A stretch of 64,000 nt of DNA, taken from the NCBI RefSeq assembly GCF_000093085.1, contig NC_014219.1, positions 1,116,001 through 1,180,000 on the forward strand, in the 5' to 3' direction. This stretch comes from [Bacillus] selenitireducens MLS10. GTDB lineage: Bacteria; Bacillota; Bacilli; Bacillales; Salisediminibacteriaceae. The notes under the pieces are model-generated. The model worked only from the letters and a program-made list of their open reading frames with translations, had not been told where the DNA came from and made no database searches. Every line of letters begins with the position of its first letter. Within the stretch, counting starts at the first letter, position 1. Position numbers and translations under genes: made by a program. Below, piece by piece: positions 19,883 through 29,900 of this stretch.

Positions 19883-20647
19883 ATGCGGGTGGATATCAAT
19901 GCCGATCTCGGAGAACGCTTTGGCGTCTATGATCTGGGTGACGACGAGGGTCTGATGGACGTGATCACCTCTGCGAACATCGCCTGCGGATTTCATGCCG
20001 GCGATTACCGGACAATGGCGGAGACGGTGGCTCTTGCAACGGAGAAAGGAGTCAAAATCGGCGCTCATCCAGGCTATCAGGATCTCATCGGTTTCGGGAG
20101 GCGTGCAGTCGCCATGCCGGCAGATGAGATCCATGCTCTGACGGTTTATCAGATCGGGGCCTTGGACGGCTTTTGCCGGGCACACGGGACACAGATTCAT
20201 CATGTAAAGCCTCATGGTGCGCTTTACAACCTCGCAGCCGTGGACGAAGATGCAGCACGAGCAGTGGTTCGTGCGGTATCTGATGTGGTGCCAAGTGCGG
20301 TTCTTGTTGGTCTCGCAGGCAGTGTTCTGGTTAACGAAGGCCGGGCTTCCGGGCTCAGCGTTGCCGAAGAGGTCTTCGCCGACCGTACGTACACCGATGA
20401 AGGACAATTAACCCCAAGAACAAAACCGAACGCGGTCCTGACCGATCCTGCTCAGATTAAGCGACAGGTGATGGCGATGATTGAAGAGGGGTTGGTCACC
20501 TCAACCGGAGGAAGGCAGATCCCTGTTCAGGCGGATACGATCTGTTTTCACGGTGACGGCAAGGAAGCGACCGCTCTTGCCCGAACAGTCCGGGCTTCTT
20601 TAGAGTCCATGGGCATCCGTATTCTTCCTGTGGGAGGCAGGGGATAA
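19883..20647 (+). CDS. pxpA: 5-oxoprolinase subunit A (LamB/YcsF family)
   Basis: 254 residues. The family N-terminus is textbook: RVDINADLGERFGVYDLGDDEGLM, then ITSANIACGFHAGD and HVKPHGALYN. Works with PxpB and PxpC to hydrolyse 5-oxoproline to glutamate. The ATG at 19883 is favoured by a GGAG 10 bases upstream; it starts just after the pxpB stop. The TAA stop shares one base with the pxpC ATG. Clearing pyroglutamate, which forms spontaneously from glutamine and glutamate, is a likely housekeeping role in cells with high glutamate pools. Confidence 0.95.
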   Translation: MRVDINADLGERFGVYDLGDDEGLMDVITSANIACGFHAGDYRTMAETVALATEKGVKIGAHPGYQDLIGFGRRAVAMPADEIHALTVYQIGALDGFCRAHGTQIHHVKPHGALYNLAAVDEDAARAVVRAVSDVVPSAVLVGLAGSVLVNEGRASGLSVAEEVFADRTYTDEGQLTPRTKPNAVLTDPAQIKRQVMAMIEEGLVTSTGGRQIPVQADTICFHGDGKEATALARTVRASLESMGIRILPVGGRG

Positions 20648-21522
20648 TGGAGCTGTTTCAAGTTAAAAAAGCCGGAGTGTCGCTCTCTATCCAGGATCAG
20701 GGGCGAACCGGATACCGTAATCTTGGCTTTCCCGTAAGCGGGGCACTCGATCCACTAGCAGCAAAATTCGCCAATCATCTTGCAGGCAATCAGCCGTCGG
20801 ATGCGGTCCTTGAAGTTACGATGGGCAATGTCACGCTCGATGTGCTTGAAACGGCGGAGATTGCCATTACCGGAGCGGATCTCGATTGCAGGATCAATGG
20901 GAAAAAGACGGAGATTTGGCAAACCCTCCTCGTGCGCGAGGGTGATGAGCTCTTATTCAAAGGACCTGTTACCGGGATGCGGGTATATATAGCCGTTTCA
21001 GGCGGGTTCGAGGGTGAACGAATTCTCGGAAGCCGATCGGTCTGTGAAACAGCGGGAATCGGGTGTCGGTTCACAAAAGGAGACCGGATTGCCACTTGTT
21101 ACCCGTTGAAAGATGTGAAGAAGCATTCACGGCGGATCATCAGTCCACGGCAGCGTCCGGTGTACGACCGGACCATCTCCCTCGACGTACATCCCGGACG
21201 CCATGACGCCCGTTTTACCAGAGAGGCTCTTCGTCTCTTTCAGAGTGGCGTGTTCAGGCTGTCTGCCGGGGACCGGATGGGGGCCGTTTTAAAGGGAGAG
21301 GAACCTCTCACGCATCAAAGCGGGGCGGATATTCTCTCAGAGGCGGTGATGCCCGGAACAATCCAGGTGGCACAGGACGGTCAGCCGATGATCCTCCTGA
21401 TGGATGCCCAGACGACGGGTGGTTACACGTCGATTGGAACGGTAAAGGAAGATGAGTTATGGAAAGTCGCCCAGCTCCAGCCGGGCGGAGCAGTGCAATT
21501 TCAGTTTGTGAGAGGCGGTTAA
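20647..21522 (+). CDS. pxpC: 5-oxoprolinase subunit C (KipA, biotin-dependent carboxyltransferase-like)
   Basis: 291 residues. The family hallmark SIQDQGRTGYRNLGFPVSGALDP is at the N-terminus, and DAQTTGGYTSIGTV is near the C-terminus. Together with PxpA and PxpB it forms the prokaryotic 5-oxoprolinase. Its ATG overlaps the pxpA stop by one base (TAATG), which suggests coupled translation. The gene order pxpB-A-C is compact. Confidence 0.95.
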   Translation: MELFQVKKAGVSLSIQDQGRTGYRNLGFPVSGALDPLAAKFANHLAGNQPSDAVLEVTMGNVTLDVLETAEIAITGADLDCRINGKKTEIWQTLLVREGDELLFKGPVTGMRVYIAVSGGFEGERILGSRSVCETAGIGCRFTKGDRIATCYPLKDVKKHSRRIISPRQRPVYDRTISLDVHPGRHDARFTREALRLFQSGVFRLSAGDRMGAVLKGEEPLTHQSGADILSEAVMPGTIQVAQDGQPMILLMDAQTTGGYTSIGTVKEDELWKVAQLQPGGAVQFQFVRGG

Positions 21523-21526
21523 GCGG

Positions 21527-21949
21527 ATGAAGTGGGGCAGAATGCTGTTGTTTTTACTGTTTTTGAGTCTGTATTTACTCGCAATGTGGAATGCAAATCC
21601 GTTTCTTCTGATGCGTGAACAGGAACTTGTCTTTATGTGGAATGAAACCCCGAGCTGGCGCACGTTTTTTGAACGGGAGGATCTTCGGGTTATCGATGTC
21701 GTGACAGATCCGAATAAGGTGAGCCATATTCTTGGCACTATGACGCTCAGCTTCCTTGCTTTTCACTGGCTCGGCTGGCGCTGGAAAGTCATTACCGTTC
21801 TGACGGTATTCGTCATATTCGTCGAGATGGTCCAGCCGTTCTTCGGACGGACGGCGTGGTTTGTCGACGTGTTTTTGAACATCCTCGGTGTCGGACTCGG
21901 AACGTTTCTCGTCTGGTACTATCGGAATCGCTGGGAAGTGGTGACGTAA
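21527..21949 (+). CDS. VanZ-like membrane protein
   Basis: 140 residues with a hydrophobic N-terminal segment (about 5-22) and three or four more along the length. The motif KVSHILGTMTLSFLAF followed by FVEMVQPFFGRTAWFVDVFLNILGVGLGTFL is that of the VanZ/teicoplanin-resistance-like family; FVDVFLNILG replaces the common D-x-x-x-N-x-x-G. The molecular function of the family is poorly known. It starts 4 bases after the pxpC stop, so it is probably part of that transcript. Confidence 0.8.
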   Translation: MKWGRMLLFLLFLSLYLLAMWNANPFLLMREQELVFMWNETPSWRTFFEREDLRVIDVVTDPNKVSHILGTMTLSFLAFHWLGWRWKVITVLTVFVIFVEMVQPFFGRTAWFVDVFLNILGVGLGTFLVWYYRNRWEVVT

Positions 21950-21982
21950 GAAACAGGTAAGGATGAGACAGGGGGAATCACA

Positions 21983-23206
21983 ATGACGGTAAAGGGATAC
22001 ATAACAGATCCGTATAAAACGGACTTTGATGCCACAGTAACAAAGGTCGCAAAGGATGAGGGCGGTACCGTATATCTCGTCTTCGATCAGACGTGGTTCT
22101 ATCCGGAAGGTGGGGGACAGCCTGCGGACAAGGGTTCGATTTCGGGCTTACCGGTGACAGATGTTCAACTGGAGGACGGAGAGATCCGGCATATGGTTGA
22201 AAGAGGTGTTGAGGTGAATGTGGGAGACACGGTCCACTGTAAGCTTGACTGGAACCGGCGATTGGATTATATGCAACAGCACCATGCCCAGCATCTGTTG
22301 TCGGCGGTGTTGGATGATCAGTTTGACGCACCGACAGTCAGTGTGCATCTCGGATCCGAGGAGTGCGCCATCGAAGTGACTTGGGACGATCTGACGGAGA
22401 GGGAAGTGTTAGAGGCTGTGGATCAGGTGAATACGTGGATCCGGGAGAATCACCTCATAAACACTACGAATGTTACCCGGGAAGAAGCGGATCGTTATCC
22501 TCTCAGAAAGACGCCTGCGGTTTCAGGTGACGTGAGGCTCGTCATCGTGGAAGGCATTGATTATAATCCGTGTGGTGGAACGCACCCGTTAAGGACCGGA
22601 GAAGTCCAGCTGGTTCATCTGACGGGCATGGAACGGGCACGCGGAGGCCTCAGGATAACGTATCTCGCAGGCGGACGTGCAGTGGCGCGGTTAAGACAGT
22701 TCCAGCGGATCACGGATGAAGCATCACGATTACTGAACAGCCCGCCGGAAGGGATCACGGATACCCTTCACAAGCAGATCGACGCCCATCAGCGCCTCGA
22801 TAAAGAAATGCGATCCCTGAAGGAACAGCTCCTCGAGCAGTTATTTGCAGACTGGCTCAAGGGAGCTGTGAATACGAAGGAAGCGATGGTTCCGTTTATC
22901 AAAGAGGATTTCGGCATGAAGGAGCTTCAGAAGCTCTCGGCAAAAGCGGTTCAGGCACTGCCGGACAGGCCGGTTCTGTTTGCCACAGTCAGTAAGGATG
23001 ACAACGGCGATTCGCATCTGGAGTTCGTCCTTGCAGCAGGTCGTGACTGCGGTGTTGATCTGAAACGGGTTGAAAAGGACGTCTTTGCCCTGATCCAGGG
23101 GAAAGGCGGTGGCAGTCCCAAAAAACTGCAGGGTGGCGGTAAAGCAGACCTCTCACTGGAGGCTTTTAAAAGCAGGGTTTCTGACATCCTGAAACAGGAT
23201 CAATGA
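21983..23206 (+). CDS. Alanyl-tRNA editing protein (AlaX long form)
   Basis: Free-standing editing enzyme that hydrolyses mischarged Ser- or Gly-tRNA(Ala). 407 residues. The first part is the small beta-barrel of AlaRS (TWFYPEGGGQPADKGSI). The editing core carries the zinc ligands HHAQHLLSAV (about 94-103) and CGGTHPLRTGEV (about 197-208). A DHHA1-type C-terminal part (about 300-400) includes GGGSPKKLQGGGK. All zinc ligands (two His, Cys, His) are present, so it should be active. The Shine-Dalgarno is AGGGGGA. It may be transcribed with the VanZ gene. Confidence 0.93.
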   Translation: MTVKGYITDPYKTDFDATVTKVAKDEGGTVYLVFDQTWFYPEGGGQPADKGSISGLPVTDVQLEDGEIRHMVERGVEVNVGDTVHCKLDWNRRLDYMQQHHAQHLLSAVLDDQFDAPTVSVHLGSEECAIEVTWDDLTEREVLEAVDQVNTWIRENHLINTTNVTREEADRYPLRKTPAVSGDVRLVIVEGIDYNPCGGTHPLRTGEVQLVHLTGMERARGGLRITYLAGGRAVARLRQFQRITDEASRLLNSPPEGITDTLHKQIDAHQRLDKEMRSLKEQLLEQLFADWLKGAVNTKEAMVPFIKEDFGMKELQKLSAKAVQALPDRPVLFATVSKDDNGDSHLEFVLAAGRDCGVDLKRVEKDVFALIQGKGGGSPKKLQGGGKADLSLEAFKSRVSDILKQDQ

Positions 23207-23245
23207 AAAAGGGGACTGGTCTCTAACTCGGAACCGGTCCCTTTT
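23207..23245. terminator. Terminator, AlaX/TetR
   Basis: Arms AAAAGGGGACTGGT (23207-23220) and ACCGGTCCCTTTT (23233-23245), one bulge, with A- and T-runs at the outer ends. It lies between convergent genes. Confidence 0.82.
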
Positions 23246-23253
23246 GGTGCTCT

Positions 23254-23835
23254 TTAGCGGTAGCTGATCTGATTCTCATGACAGAAAAAGGCCCTGATCA
23301 ACTGTTCATTCATCTCTGTTACCGGCTCTTGATAATCACGACGGACCCATTCAGCGATGAGTCCAAAGAGGCTGTAGGACTGCACTTCAACGAAGCGTTC
23401 TTTCACGAACCCGTTCAGGTCCTTTACGAGATAATCGAGATCACTTGTGAACATATCGATAAAGAGCTCAATCAGGTGATCGCGAAAACCTGCGAAATTG
23501 GGATTTGTCATCACCATGGTAAAGAAACGCCTTTCTTTAAAAATGTAAGAAAAGATCTCCACATCATCAGGCTTGAAGCGATAAGATCCTTCTGCATGCG
23601 GCTTGCCATTTACATAAGGTTTTCGGAATGCGTGAATCAGTCCTTCCACTTTTTCCGCTTCAACGGCCCGGATCAAATCCTCTACATTCCGGTAGTGCTG
23701 ATACAGTGTTCCCCGGCTATAGCCGGCTTCATCAGCAATTTTCGAAAAAGTCAGCTCTGAAACCGGAATGTCTTCACAGAGACTGATGGTCGTCTCATGT
23801 ATATCCCGTATCGTCCGTATGACCCGCTTGTCCAT
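23254..23835 (-). CDS. TetR/AcrR-family transcriptional regulator
   Basis: 193 residues from the ATG at 23835, chosen because AAAGGGG lies 8 bases upstream. Upstream in-frame codons at 23871 and 23841 are poorly spaced. The N-terminal helix-turn-helix is clear: LTFSKIADEAGYSRGTLYQHYRNVEDL. The rest is the helical ligand-binding domain, which resembles the YvkB/DUF-type C-terminus with VKERFVEVQSYSLFGLIAEWV. The target genes are not evident; it is not adjacent to a typical efflux gene. Confidence 0.88.
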   Translation of the reverse strand: MDKRVIRTIRDIHETTISLCEDIPVSELTFSKIADEAGYSRGTLYQHYRNVEDLIRAVEAEKVEGLIHAFRKPYVNGKPHAEGSYRFKPDDVEIFSYIFKERRFFTMVMTNPNFAGFRDHLIELFIDMFTSDLDYLVKDLNGFVKERFVEVQSYSLFGLIAEWVRRDYQEPVTEMNEQLIRAFFCHENQISYR

Positions 23836-24071
23836 AATCATTGCCCCTTTCGTTTGCTGTGAATGTGTCATCTACTGAGCATATTCCCTGATTCTGTTCA
23901 TTATAGTCGCAGAAATGGTGAAGCAGGGAAATCGATTTACAGCATGATAATGTTGGGCGAAGATCAAGTTAAAAATGACTTTTGCATCGTTATAATGACA
24001 GAAGGGAGATGATAAATGCCTGAAAATCGCTTATACTAAAGAGACTATATATTGGAAAGAGGTGTTTGGTG

Positions 24072-24563
24072 ATGGCAAAAGATGCATCATTTGATATTGT
24101 ATCGAAAGTGGATTTTTCGAAAGTGCAAAACGCAGTGGTTATGACGGTGAAAGAAATTACGACCCGCTATGATTTTAAAGGCAGTAAAAGCGACGTGAAG
24201 CTTGAGAAAGAGGAACTCGTCCTCGTGTCCGACGATGAATACAAGATGGATCAGTTGAAGGATGTCCTTGTCAACAAACTGATCAAGCAGGAAGTATCAT
24301 TGAAAAGTCTCGATTACGGCAAGATGGAGGGTGCATCCGGGGGAACGGTCCGTCAGCGTGCGAAGCTTGTTCAAGGCATTGATAAAGACAATGCCAAGAA
24401 GATTACGAACCTGATTAAGGAGAAAGGACTGAAGGTGAAAACACAGATTCAGGATGAACAGATCCGTGTAACCGGGAAGAACAAGGATGATTTGCAGAAA
24501 GTCATTGCGGCTCTTCGGGAAGCGGATCTTGATCTGCCTCTTCAGTTCACGAATTACCGGTAA
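24072..24563 (+). CDS. yajQ: YajQ-family nucleotide-binding protein
   Basis: 163 residues with the family N-terminus [18 protein letters not shown] and the conserved [12 protein letters not shown]. YajQ proteins have two RNP-like folds; some bind c-di-GMP or nucleotides and act as transcriptional co-regulators. The start at 24072 has GAGGTG with a 7-base spacer. Upstream in-frame GTG and TTG codons overlap the spacer. Lies upstream of the M14 carboxypeptidase gene, with no obvious terminator in the 62 bases between. Confidence 0.93.
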   Translation: MAKDASFDIVSKVDFSKVQNAVVMTVKEITTRYDFKGSKSDVKLEKEELVLVSDDEYKMDQLKDVLVNKLIKQEVSLKSLDYGKMEGASGGTVRQRAKLVQGIDKDNAKKITNLIKEKGLKVKTQIQDEQIRVTGKNKDDLQKVIAALREADLDLPLQFTNYR

Positions 24564-24625
24564 CGATCAGCTTGATGAGGAATTGCTTTTCGCTTGTCAC
24601 CCTAATGAGAAGAGGTGGTTTGTTT

Positions 24626-26869
24626 ATGAATAAAGCAATTAAAATGGCAGTGTTGATCGTCTTGTTGTTTCTGATTCCGTCTTTGATCTCAGCTGAAGAA
24701 GTGTCGACGGCAGACAAAGGGGGTGTGTACGAGACAGAAGTAAGAGCAACGCTCTATGATAATTCAACGGGAAGTCTCGAAGCCTTAGGATTCCTGGATA
24801 GCGGAACGGTATTTAGAGAAAGCGGCCGGCTGGGATCGAACTGGCATATGGTTGCAACGGGCGGTTCACGTTATTTTATTTATAGGGGGGCTACGAAACC
24901 ATCGGTGGAGACCCCCGAAACCGTCAATCGTGCTGTCGAAAAGAAAGTTATGCTGTCACAGCAGGTGCCGGTGTATTCGGATGCTAAAGAGGAGAAGCGG
25001 CTTGGCCTGTTATATCCGGGAAAGGAACTTGATGTACAAGGACAAAATGGTGATTATTTCGTTGTCGAGTTCGCGGGAGTGAAAGGTTATATTGAGGGGG
25101 CACTGACGAGCGAAGTGCGCTTGAGTCACCCCGATTATTTCAGGGTACATAACCGTGATACACCAGTTTACAGACAAACTTCCAGTGGACTCGAGGCGGC
25201 TGGATATTTAAAAGCTGGTGAAACTTTCAGGATTGCAAGAGATTATGGGGCTAATTGGCACGAAATCAATATGGGTAACTGGAGAGGATATGTATATAAA
25301 GGTGCGACATCCTCATCACATCCTGATTTTATGCCTAAACCGGTCCGCTCTGACAGAACTCTTGGGACATTGACTGTCGAAAGGCCGGCCCCGATTTTTG
25401 ATAATTCAACGGGTTCGCTTCACGAATTTGCAAGAGTGGAGCAAGGGCGCACTTTGACTATTTTGCGTGATTACGGAGCAAATTGGTATGAAGTGAGTTT
25501 CGGCGGGCGCATTGGTTATATTAATAAAGCGACGGTTTCGCGTACATTTGCAACGAACGACAGGTTTTTCACAACCGGGACAAACGGCGCTGTTATTTAT
25601 GACAACCGTTCCGGACAGTTGGAAGCAGTGGGCCGGCTTCTTCCCCATCAGACTTATCACCGCACAAGGGATTACGGAAGAAACTGGCATGAGATTCAGT
25701 TTGGCAGTTCGAAAGGATATATTTATAAAGGTGGAACATTCCCGACAACGCAGCAGTATCCGATCGTATCTGGAGGGAGTCCGCTGGTTGAAGTAAGAGC
25801 TGACAAAAGAATGACTGTGTATGATTCATCACGAGGGGGACGCACATCGATTGGGACTGTTGAACGGGGTACAGTTTTAAACGTTACTGCAAAAACAGGT
25901 CAGTGGTATGAGATTAATTTTGCATCAAAACGCGGCTATATTTATGCCCCGGCAGTTACACCAACAATAAGTAAAGTGATTCAACCGCGCCAAAATTACA
26001 GTCATCAGACGATGACACGTGATCTTGAAGTCCTTGAAGCTATGTACCCGAATCTCATTTCTGTAGTGAGTTCAGGGAAGTCGGTCCAGGGACGGGATAT
26101 CCCCGTTGTCAAACTCGGCAATGGTGACAAGAAAGTCATGTTCAACGGTTCGTTTCACGCCAGAGAGCATATGACGACGAATGTGATGATGAATATGATT
26201 GATGAATATGCCCGGGCATATTCCCAAAACAGGACGCTTGGAAGATACAGTCCTTCTGAAATTCTGGACGACGTTTCGATTTGGTTTGTACCCATGGTCA
26301 ACCCTGATGGCGTGACACTTGTTCAAAGAGGCTCGTCCGGCATGCGCGAATCATCCAGTCTGATTCAATGGAATAACGGAAGCAGAAACTTTACGAGCTG
26401 GAAAGCGAATATCAGGGGCGTGGATTTAAACCGTCAGTTCCCAACCTATTGGTCAACCATCAGTAACAATCCGGGAAGGCCGGCACCTCAAAATTATAAA
26501 GGCCGTCAACCACTAACGGAACCGGAAGCAATATTCATGTATAACCTTATGAATAAACATAATTTCCTTGCAGTCATGTCCTATCATTCATCGGGAGAAG
26601 TGCTCTTCGCACGATCAAGATTGAATGGGGGGATGTCAGAGATGAGCAATTTGATGCGAAACGTAACAGGTTATCCGATCTTGGATTTGACGAGTTCAAG
26701 AAGCGGTGGGGGTTATTCAGACTGGATAGCCGTGAGTAAAGGAGTCCCTGCAATTACAGTCGAAATCGCACCATTTACAGGGGCGATGCCTGTACCTCTT
26801 CATCAGTGGGACAGGGTTTGGCAGAGAAATCAGCATGCAGGACTGGCTGTGGCAAACCATGTTCGGTAG
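24626..26869 (+). CDS. Secreted SH3-repeat M14 zinc carboxypeptidase
   Basis: 747 residues. A signal peptide (about 1-25, ending LISAEE) is followed by six SH3-like repeats of 70-80 residues (about 30-445), each with a Y-D-N/S-S-x-G turn and closing on an aromatic NW(H/Y)EI-type strand followed by GYIY. The C-terminal M14 domain (about 455-747) has the zinc motif FHAREH near residue 512, the third ligand in SYHSSGE near 652, and the catalytic Glu in VEIAPFTG near 713. It probably trims wall peptides or extracellular peptides while the SH3 repeats hold it to peptidoglycan. The ATG at 24626 follows AGAGGTGG. Confidence 0.92.
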   Translation: MNKAIKMAVLIVLLFLIPSLISAEEVSTADKGGVYETEVRATLYDNSTGSLEALGFLDSGTVFRESGRLGSNWHMVATGGSRYFIYRGATKPSVETPETVNRAVEKKVMLSQQVPVYSDAKEEKRLGLLYPGKELDVQGQNGDYFVVEFAGVKGYIEGALTSEVRLSHPDYFRVHNRDTPVYRQTSSGLEAAGYLKAGETFRIARDYGANWHEINMGNWRGYVYKGATSSSHPDFMPKPVRSDRTLGTLTVERPAPIFDNSTGSLHEFARVEQGRTLTILRDYGANWYEVSFGGRIGYINKATVSRTFATNDRFFTTGTNGAVIYDNRSGQLEAVGRLLPHQTYHRTRDYGRNWHEIQFGSSKGYIYKGGTFPTTQQYPIVSGGSPLVEVRADKRMTVYDSSRGGRTSIGTVERGTVLNVTAKTGQWYEINFASKRGYIYAPAVTPTISKVIQPRQNYSHQTMTRDLEVLEAMYPNLISVVSSGKSVQGRDIPVVKLGNGDKKVMFNGSFHAREHMTTNVMMNMIDEYARAYSQNRTLGRYSPSEILDDVSIWFVPMVNPDGVTLVQRGSSGMRESSSLIQWNNGSRNFTSWKANIRGVDLNRQFPTYWSTISNNPGRPAPQNYKGRQPLTEPEAIFMYNLMNKHNFLAVMSYHSSGEVLFARSRLNGGMSEMSNLMRNVTGYPILDLTSSRSGGGYSDWIAVSKGVPAITVEIAPFTGAMPVPLHQWDRVWQRNQHAGLAVANHVR

Positions 26870-26890
26870 GGAAAAACGAAGTCTGACAAC

Positions 26891-26904
26891 TGTAAACGCT
26901 TTCT
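26891..26904 (+). promoter_or_regulatory. cre site (CcpA) upstream of the SLH nucleotidase/nuclease
   Basis: TGTAAACGCTTTCT fits the cre consensus TGWAARCGYTWWCW at all 14 positions. It ends one base before the -35 element. Catabolite control by CcpA is likely. Its position just upstream of -35 leaves open whether the effect is repression or activation. Confidence 0.8.
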
Positions 26905-26905
26905 A

Positions 26906-26935
26906 TTGATTGGAATGTAATAGAAGTGTTATGAT
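26906..26935 (+). promoter_or_regulatory. SigA promoter of the SLH nucleotidase/nuclease
   Basis: TTGATT (26906-26911), an 18-base spacer, and TATGAT (26930-26935). The transcript would start near 26942, leaving a leader of about 30 bases that holds the AGGAGGT Shine-Dalgarno. Confidence 0.65.
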
Positions 26936-26974
26936 AGAAATTGCACCATAATAAAATAAATAGGAGGTAACAAC

Positions 26975-29900
26975 ATGCAAAGTAAACTGGGAAAAAGATT
27001 AACCGTTATGCTTTCGTTTGTCTTGGCCATGCTGATGTTCGCAGCAACGCCAATGGCACACGAGCATGGCTTCAGCGATGTGGATGACGATTATACACAT
27101 GCTGAAGCAATCCGTGCATTGGCCGAAGAGGGGATCCTGCAAGGCTACCCTGACGGCAGCTTCGGTATTCAGGACAATATGGAACGCCAACAGGTGGCCA
27201 TTGTTCTCTACCGTGCACTCGGACTTGATGTCCCTGAAGACCTGGACAGCACCCTTGAGCGCTATTCAGACGTTTCAGCGAATCATCCTAGAGCCAAAGA
27301 AATTGCGGCAGTGACACATGCCGGTATTTTCGAAGGCGGTAATGCAGGCGCGTTTTATCCATACAACACGATCACACGTGAACAGACAGCGAGTGTGCTC
27401 GTAAGAGCATTCGAACTCCCTGAGAATGTCCACGGTGGCGATGTTGAGATTTACCTGGACAACGTCAGCGATGCACACGTACAGGATGTACAGACATTCG
27501 CGAATCTTGGTCTGACGGACCGTTTTGACGACTATCTGCCACAGAATCCTGTCATCCGTGCGGAGTATGCGTCCTTTACTTATCGTACGATGGCGCTTGA
27601 CCGCGTGTCGGTTCTGCATACGAATGACCTCCACGGACGGGTTGATCAATACCCGCAAATGATAACAACAGTAAACGAAGCGCGTATGACGCGACCGGAT
27701 TCATTGCTCCTTGATGCAGGGGATATTTTCTCCGGTACCCTTTATTTTAACGAATTCAGAGGGCAGGCAGCGCTTCACTTCATGAATATGATGGACTATG
27801 ATGCGTTTGTATTCGGGAACCACGAGTTTGATTTAGGTGACTCCGAAGCAGAATTTGCCCATGAAGATCTTGCGAACTTCGTGCGGGGAGCAAACTTCCC
27901 ATCACTCGGAGCGAACATGGACTTCTCAGCGCACCCGGAATTTGATGATTTGACAACCAATAAAGACGGTATTACGTACGAAGCCGAAGGCGGCATGATT
28001 TATGACGGCATCGTCACAGAGATTGATGGCGAAGAAGTCGGGATCTTCGGGATTAACACGGAAGATACCGTTGATATTTCAAGCACAGTCGATGTACAGT
28101 TTGAAGATTTTGCAGAAGCGTCTGAGCGAATGGTATCGCTGTTCGAAGCAGACGGCGTAAACAAGATCATTGCATTGACGCACCTTGGCTTTGAAAGTGA
28201 CCCAAGCGTCGGAAACGACATGCGTCTTGCCCAGGAAGTTGAAGGCATTGACATCATCGTCGGCGGTCACAGCCATGACTATCTTAATGAGCCGGTTATG
28301 GTGACAGAAGATGCGGATGGTAATGAGATCGAACCGACCGTGATCGTCCAGGCCGGTGAATATGGCCGTGCAGTCGGCACACTCGATGTCGTGTTTGACG
28401 ACGAAGGTGTGATCCATGCATGGAAAGGTGAACTTCTCGATGTGAATGAAAGAGAAGCAGATCCACAGGCCGCAGAAGAACTGATTCCATTTACAGAAGC
28501 AGTGGAAGAACTGGCGAACACGCCGGCAGGTTTTTCGGTGAATGAACAGCTTCCGAACCCGCGTCTTGGCGGTGACAGTGAAGTCAGCGTTCGTGCCAAT
28601 GAGACTGCACTTGGTAACCTGATTGCAGATGCCTATTTGCGTGCCGGACAGAATGCGTATCCTGAAACAGCGATTGCATTCCAGAACGGTGGGGGTATCC
28701 GGGCACCGCTTCCGGAAACGGCAGAAGGTGACGGCCCTTATGAAATCACCGTAGGTGATATGATTACCGTTCAGCCATTCGGTAACCGGTTGACGGTGAT
28801 GGATCTGACGGGTGAAGAAATCATGGAAGTCCTTGAAACAAGTGTGAAAGACTTCCCTGGAGAGAATGGCGGATTCATGCAAGTGGCAGGGATGACGTTC
28901 AAGTTTGACAGCGGGCAGGATGCTGGCGAACGCGTTCACTCTGTGATGGTACATGAAGACGGGGAGTATGCGCCGCTTGATATGGACCGTACGTACAAGG
29001 TGGCAACAAACAACTTCACGGCAGCTGGCGGAGACGGTTATGACGTCTTGGCGCAGGCATGGGAAGAAACACGTTATTCCATCGTCGGTCAGACTGACTG
29101 GGAGATTCTGCGTGATCATGCCCTCGCTCTTGTCGATGAAGTAGGCGAAGTAGCACCAACGATCGAAGGCCGTATTACAGAAGGTCCGGCTGAGGAAGTT
29201 GATGTACCGTCCATCATGGATGCCCGTGATAATGAGATTGGTACAGAGGATGTAACCCTTCGTGGTACGGTGACAGCCTATTTTGAACAAGGCGGTCAGA
29301 CCAATATGTATGTACAAGATGATTCTGCGGCGATCTTGGTTCGCGGGAGCGGTCTTGGCAGCATGTATAATATTGGTGACATGGTTGAATTCACAGGAGA
29401 AATTAATCATTTTAGAGACATGATTCAATTGCTCGTTGATGATTCGAGTCTTGTCGAAGCCAATCATGGCATGATCGAGCCTGAGATTGTTGACTCTTCG
29501 TTTTTTGAAGGTGATTTAGACGATGTTCAGGGTAAACTGATTGAAATTCAGGATGTTGAAGTGCTTGATAATCCTCAGCATGATGATTTCAATGCAAGAG
29601 ATGCAGAAGGCGATTTTATTGTACTTGGTTCGCACAGCTCTGTTTCAGAGAATACAGACTATGACGCCATTGTTGGTGTTGTGAACTATCATTTCTTTGA
29701 TAATAAACTCATGCCGCGAAATGATGATGACTTGATCGAAGATGCTACAGTCACTCAGCCGGCCCGTGCCAATGTAGAATCTGGAGATGTTGCTTCCGGT
29801 ACGGAAGTAGTGCTCTCTTCGGCAACACGCGATGCAGAGATCTACTACACGCTTGATGGCTCAGATCCGGATGAAAACAGTACACTTTATACAGAGCCTA

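Noticed and set aside
28079-29467. A 462-codon open frame on the minus strand inside the SLH nucleotidase/nuclease gene
   Set aside because: It is antisense to clearly coding sequence with intact family motifs, lacks a Shine-Dalgarno, and is rich in Cys, His, Ile and Phe as antisense shadows usually are.
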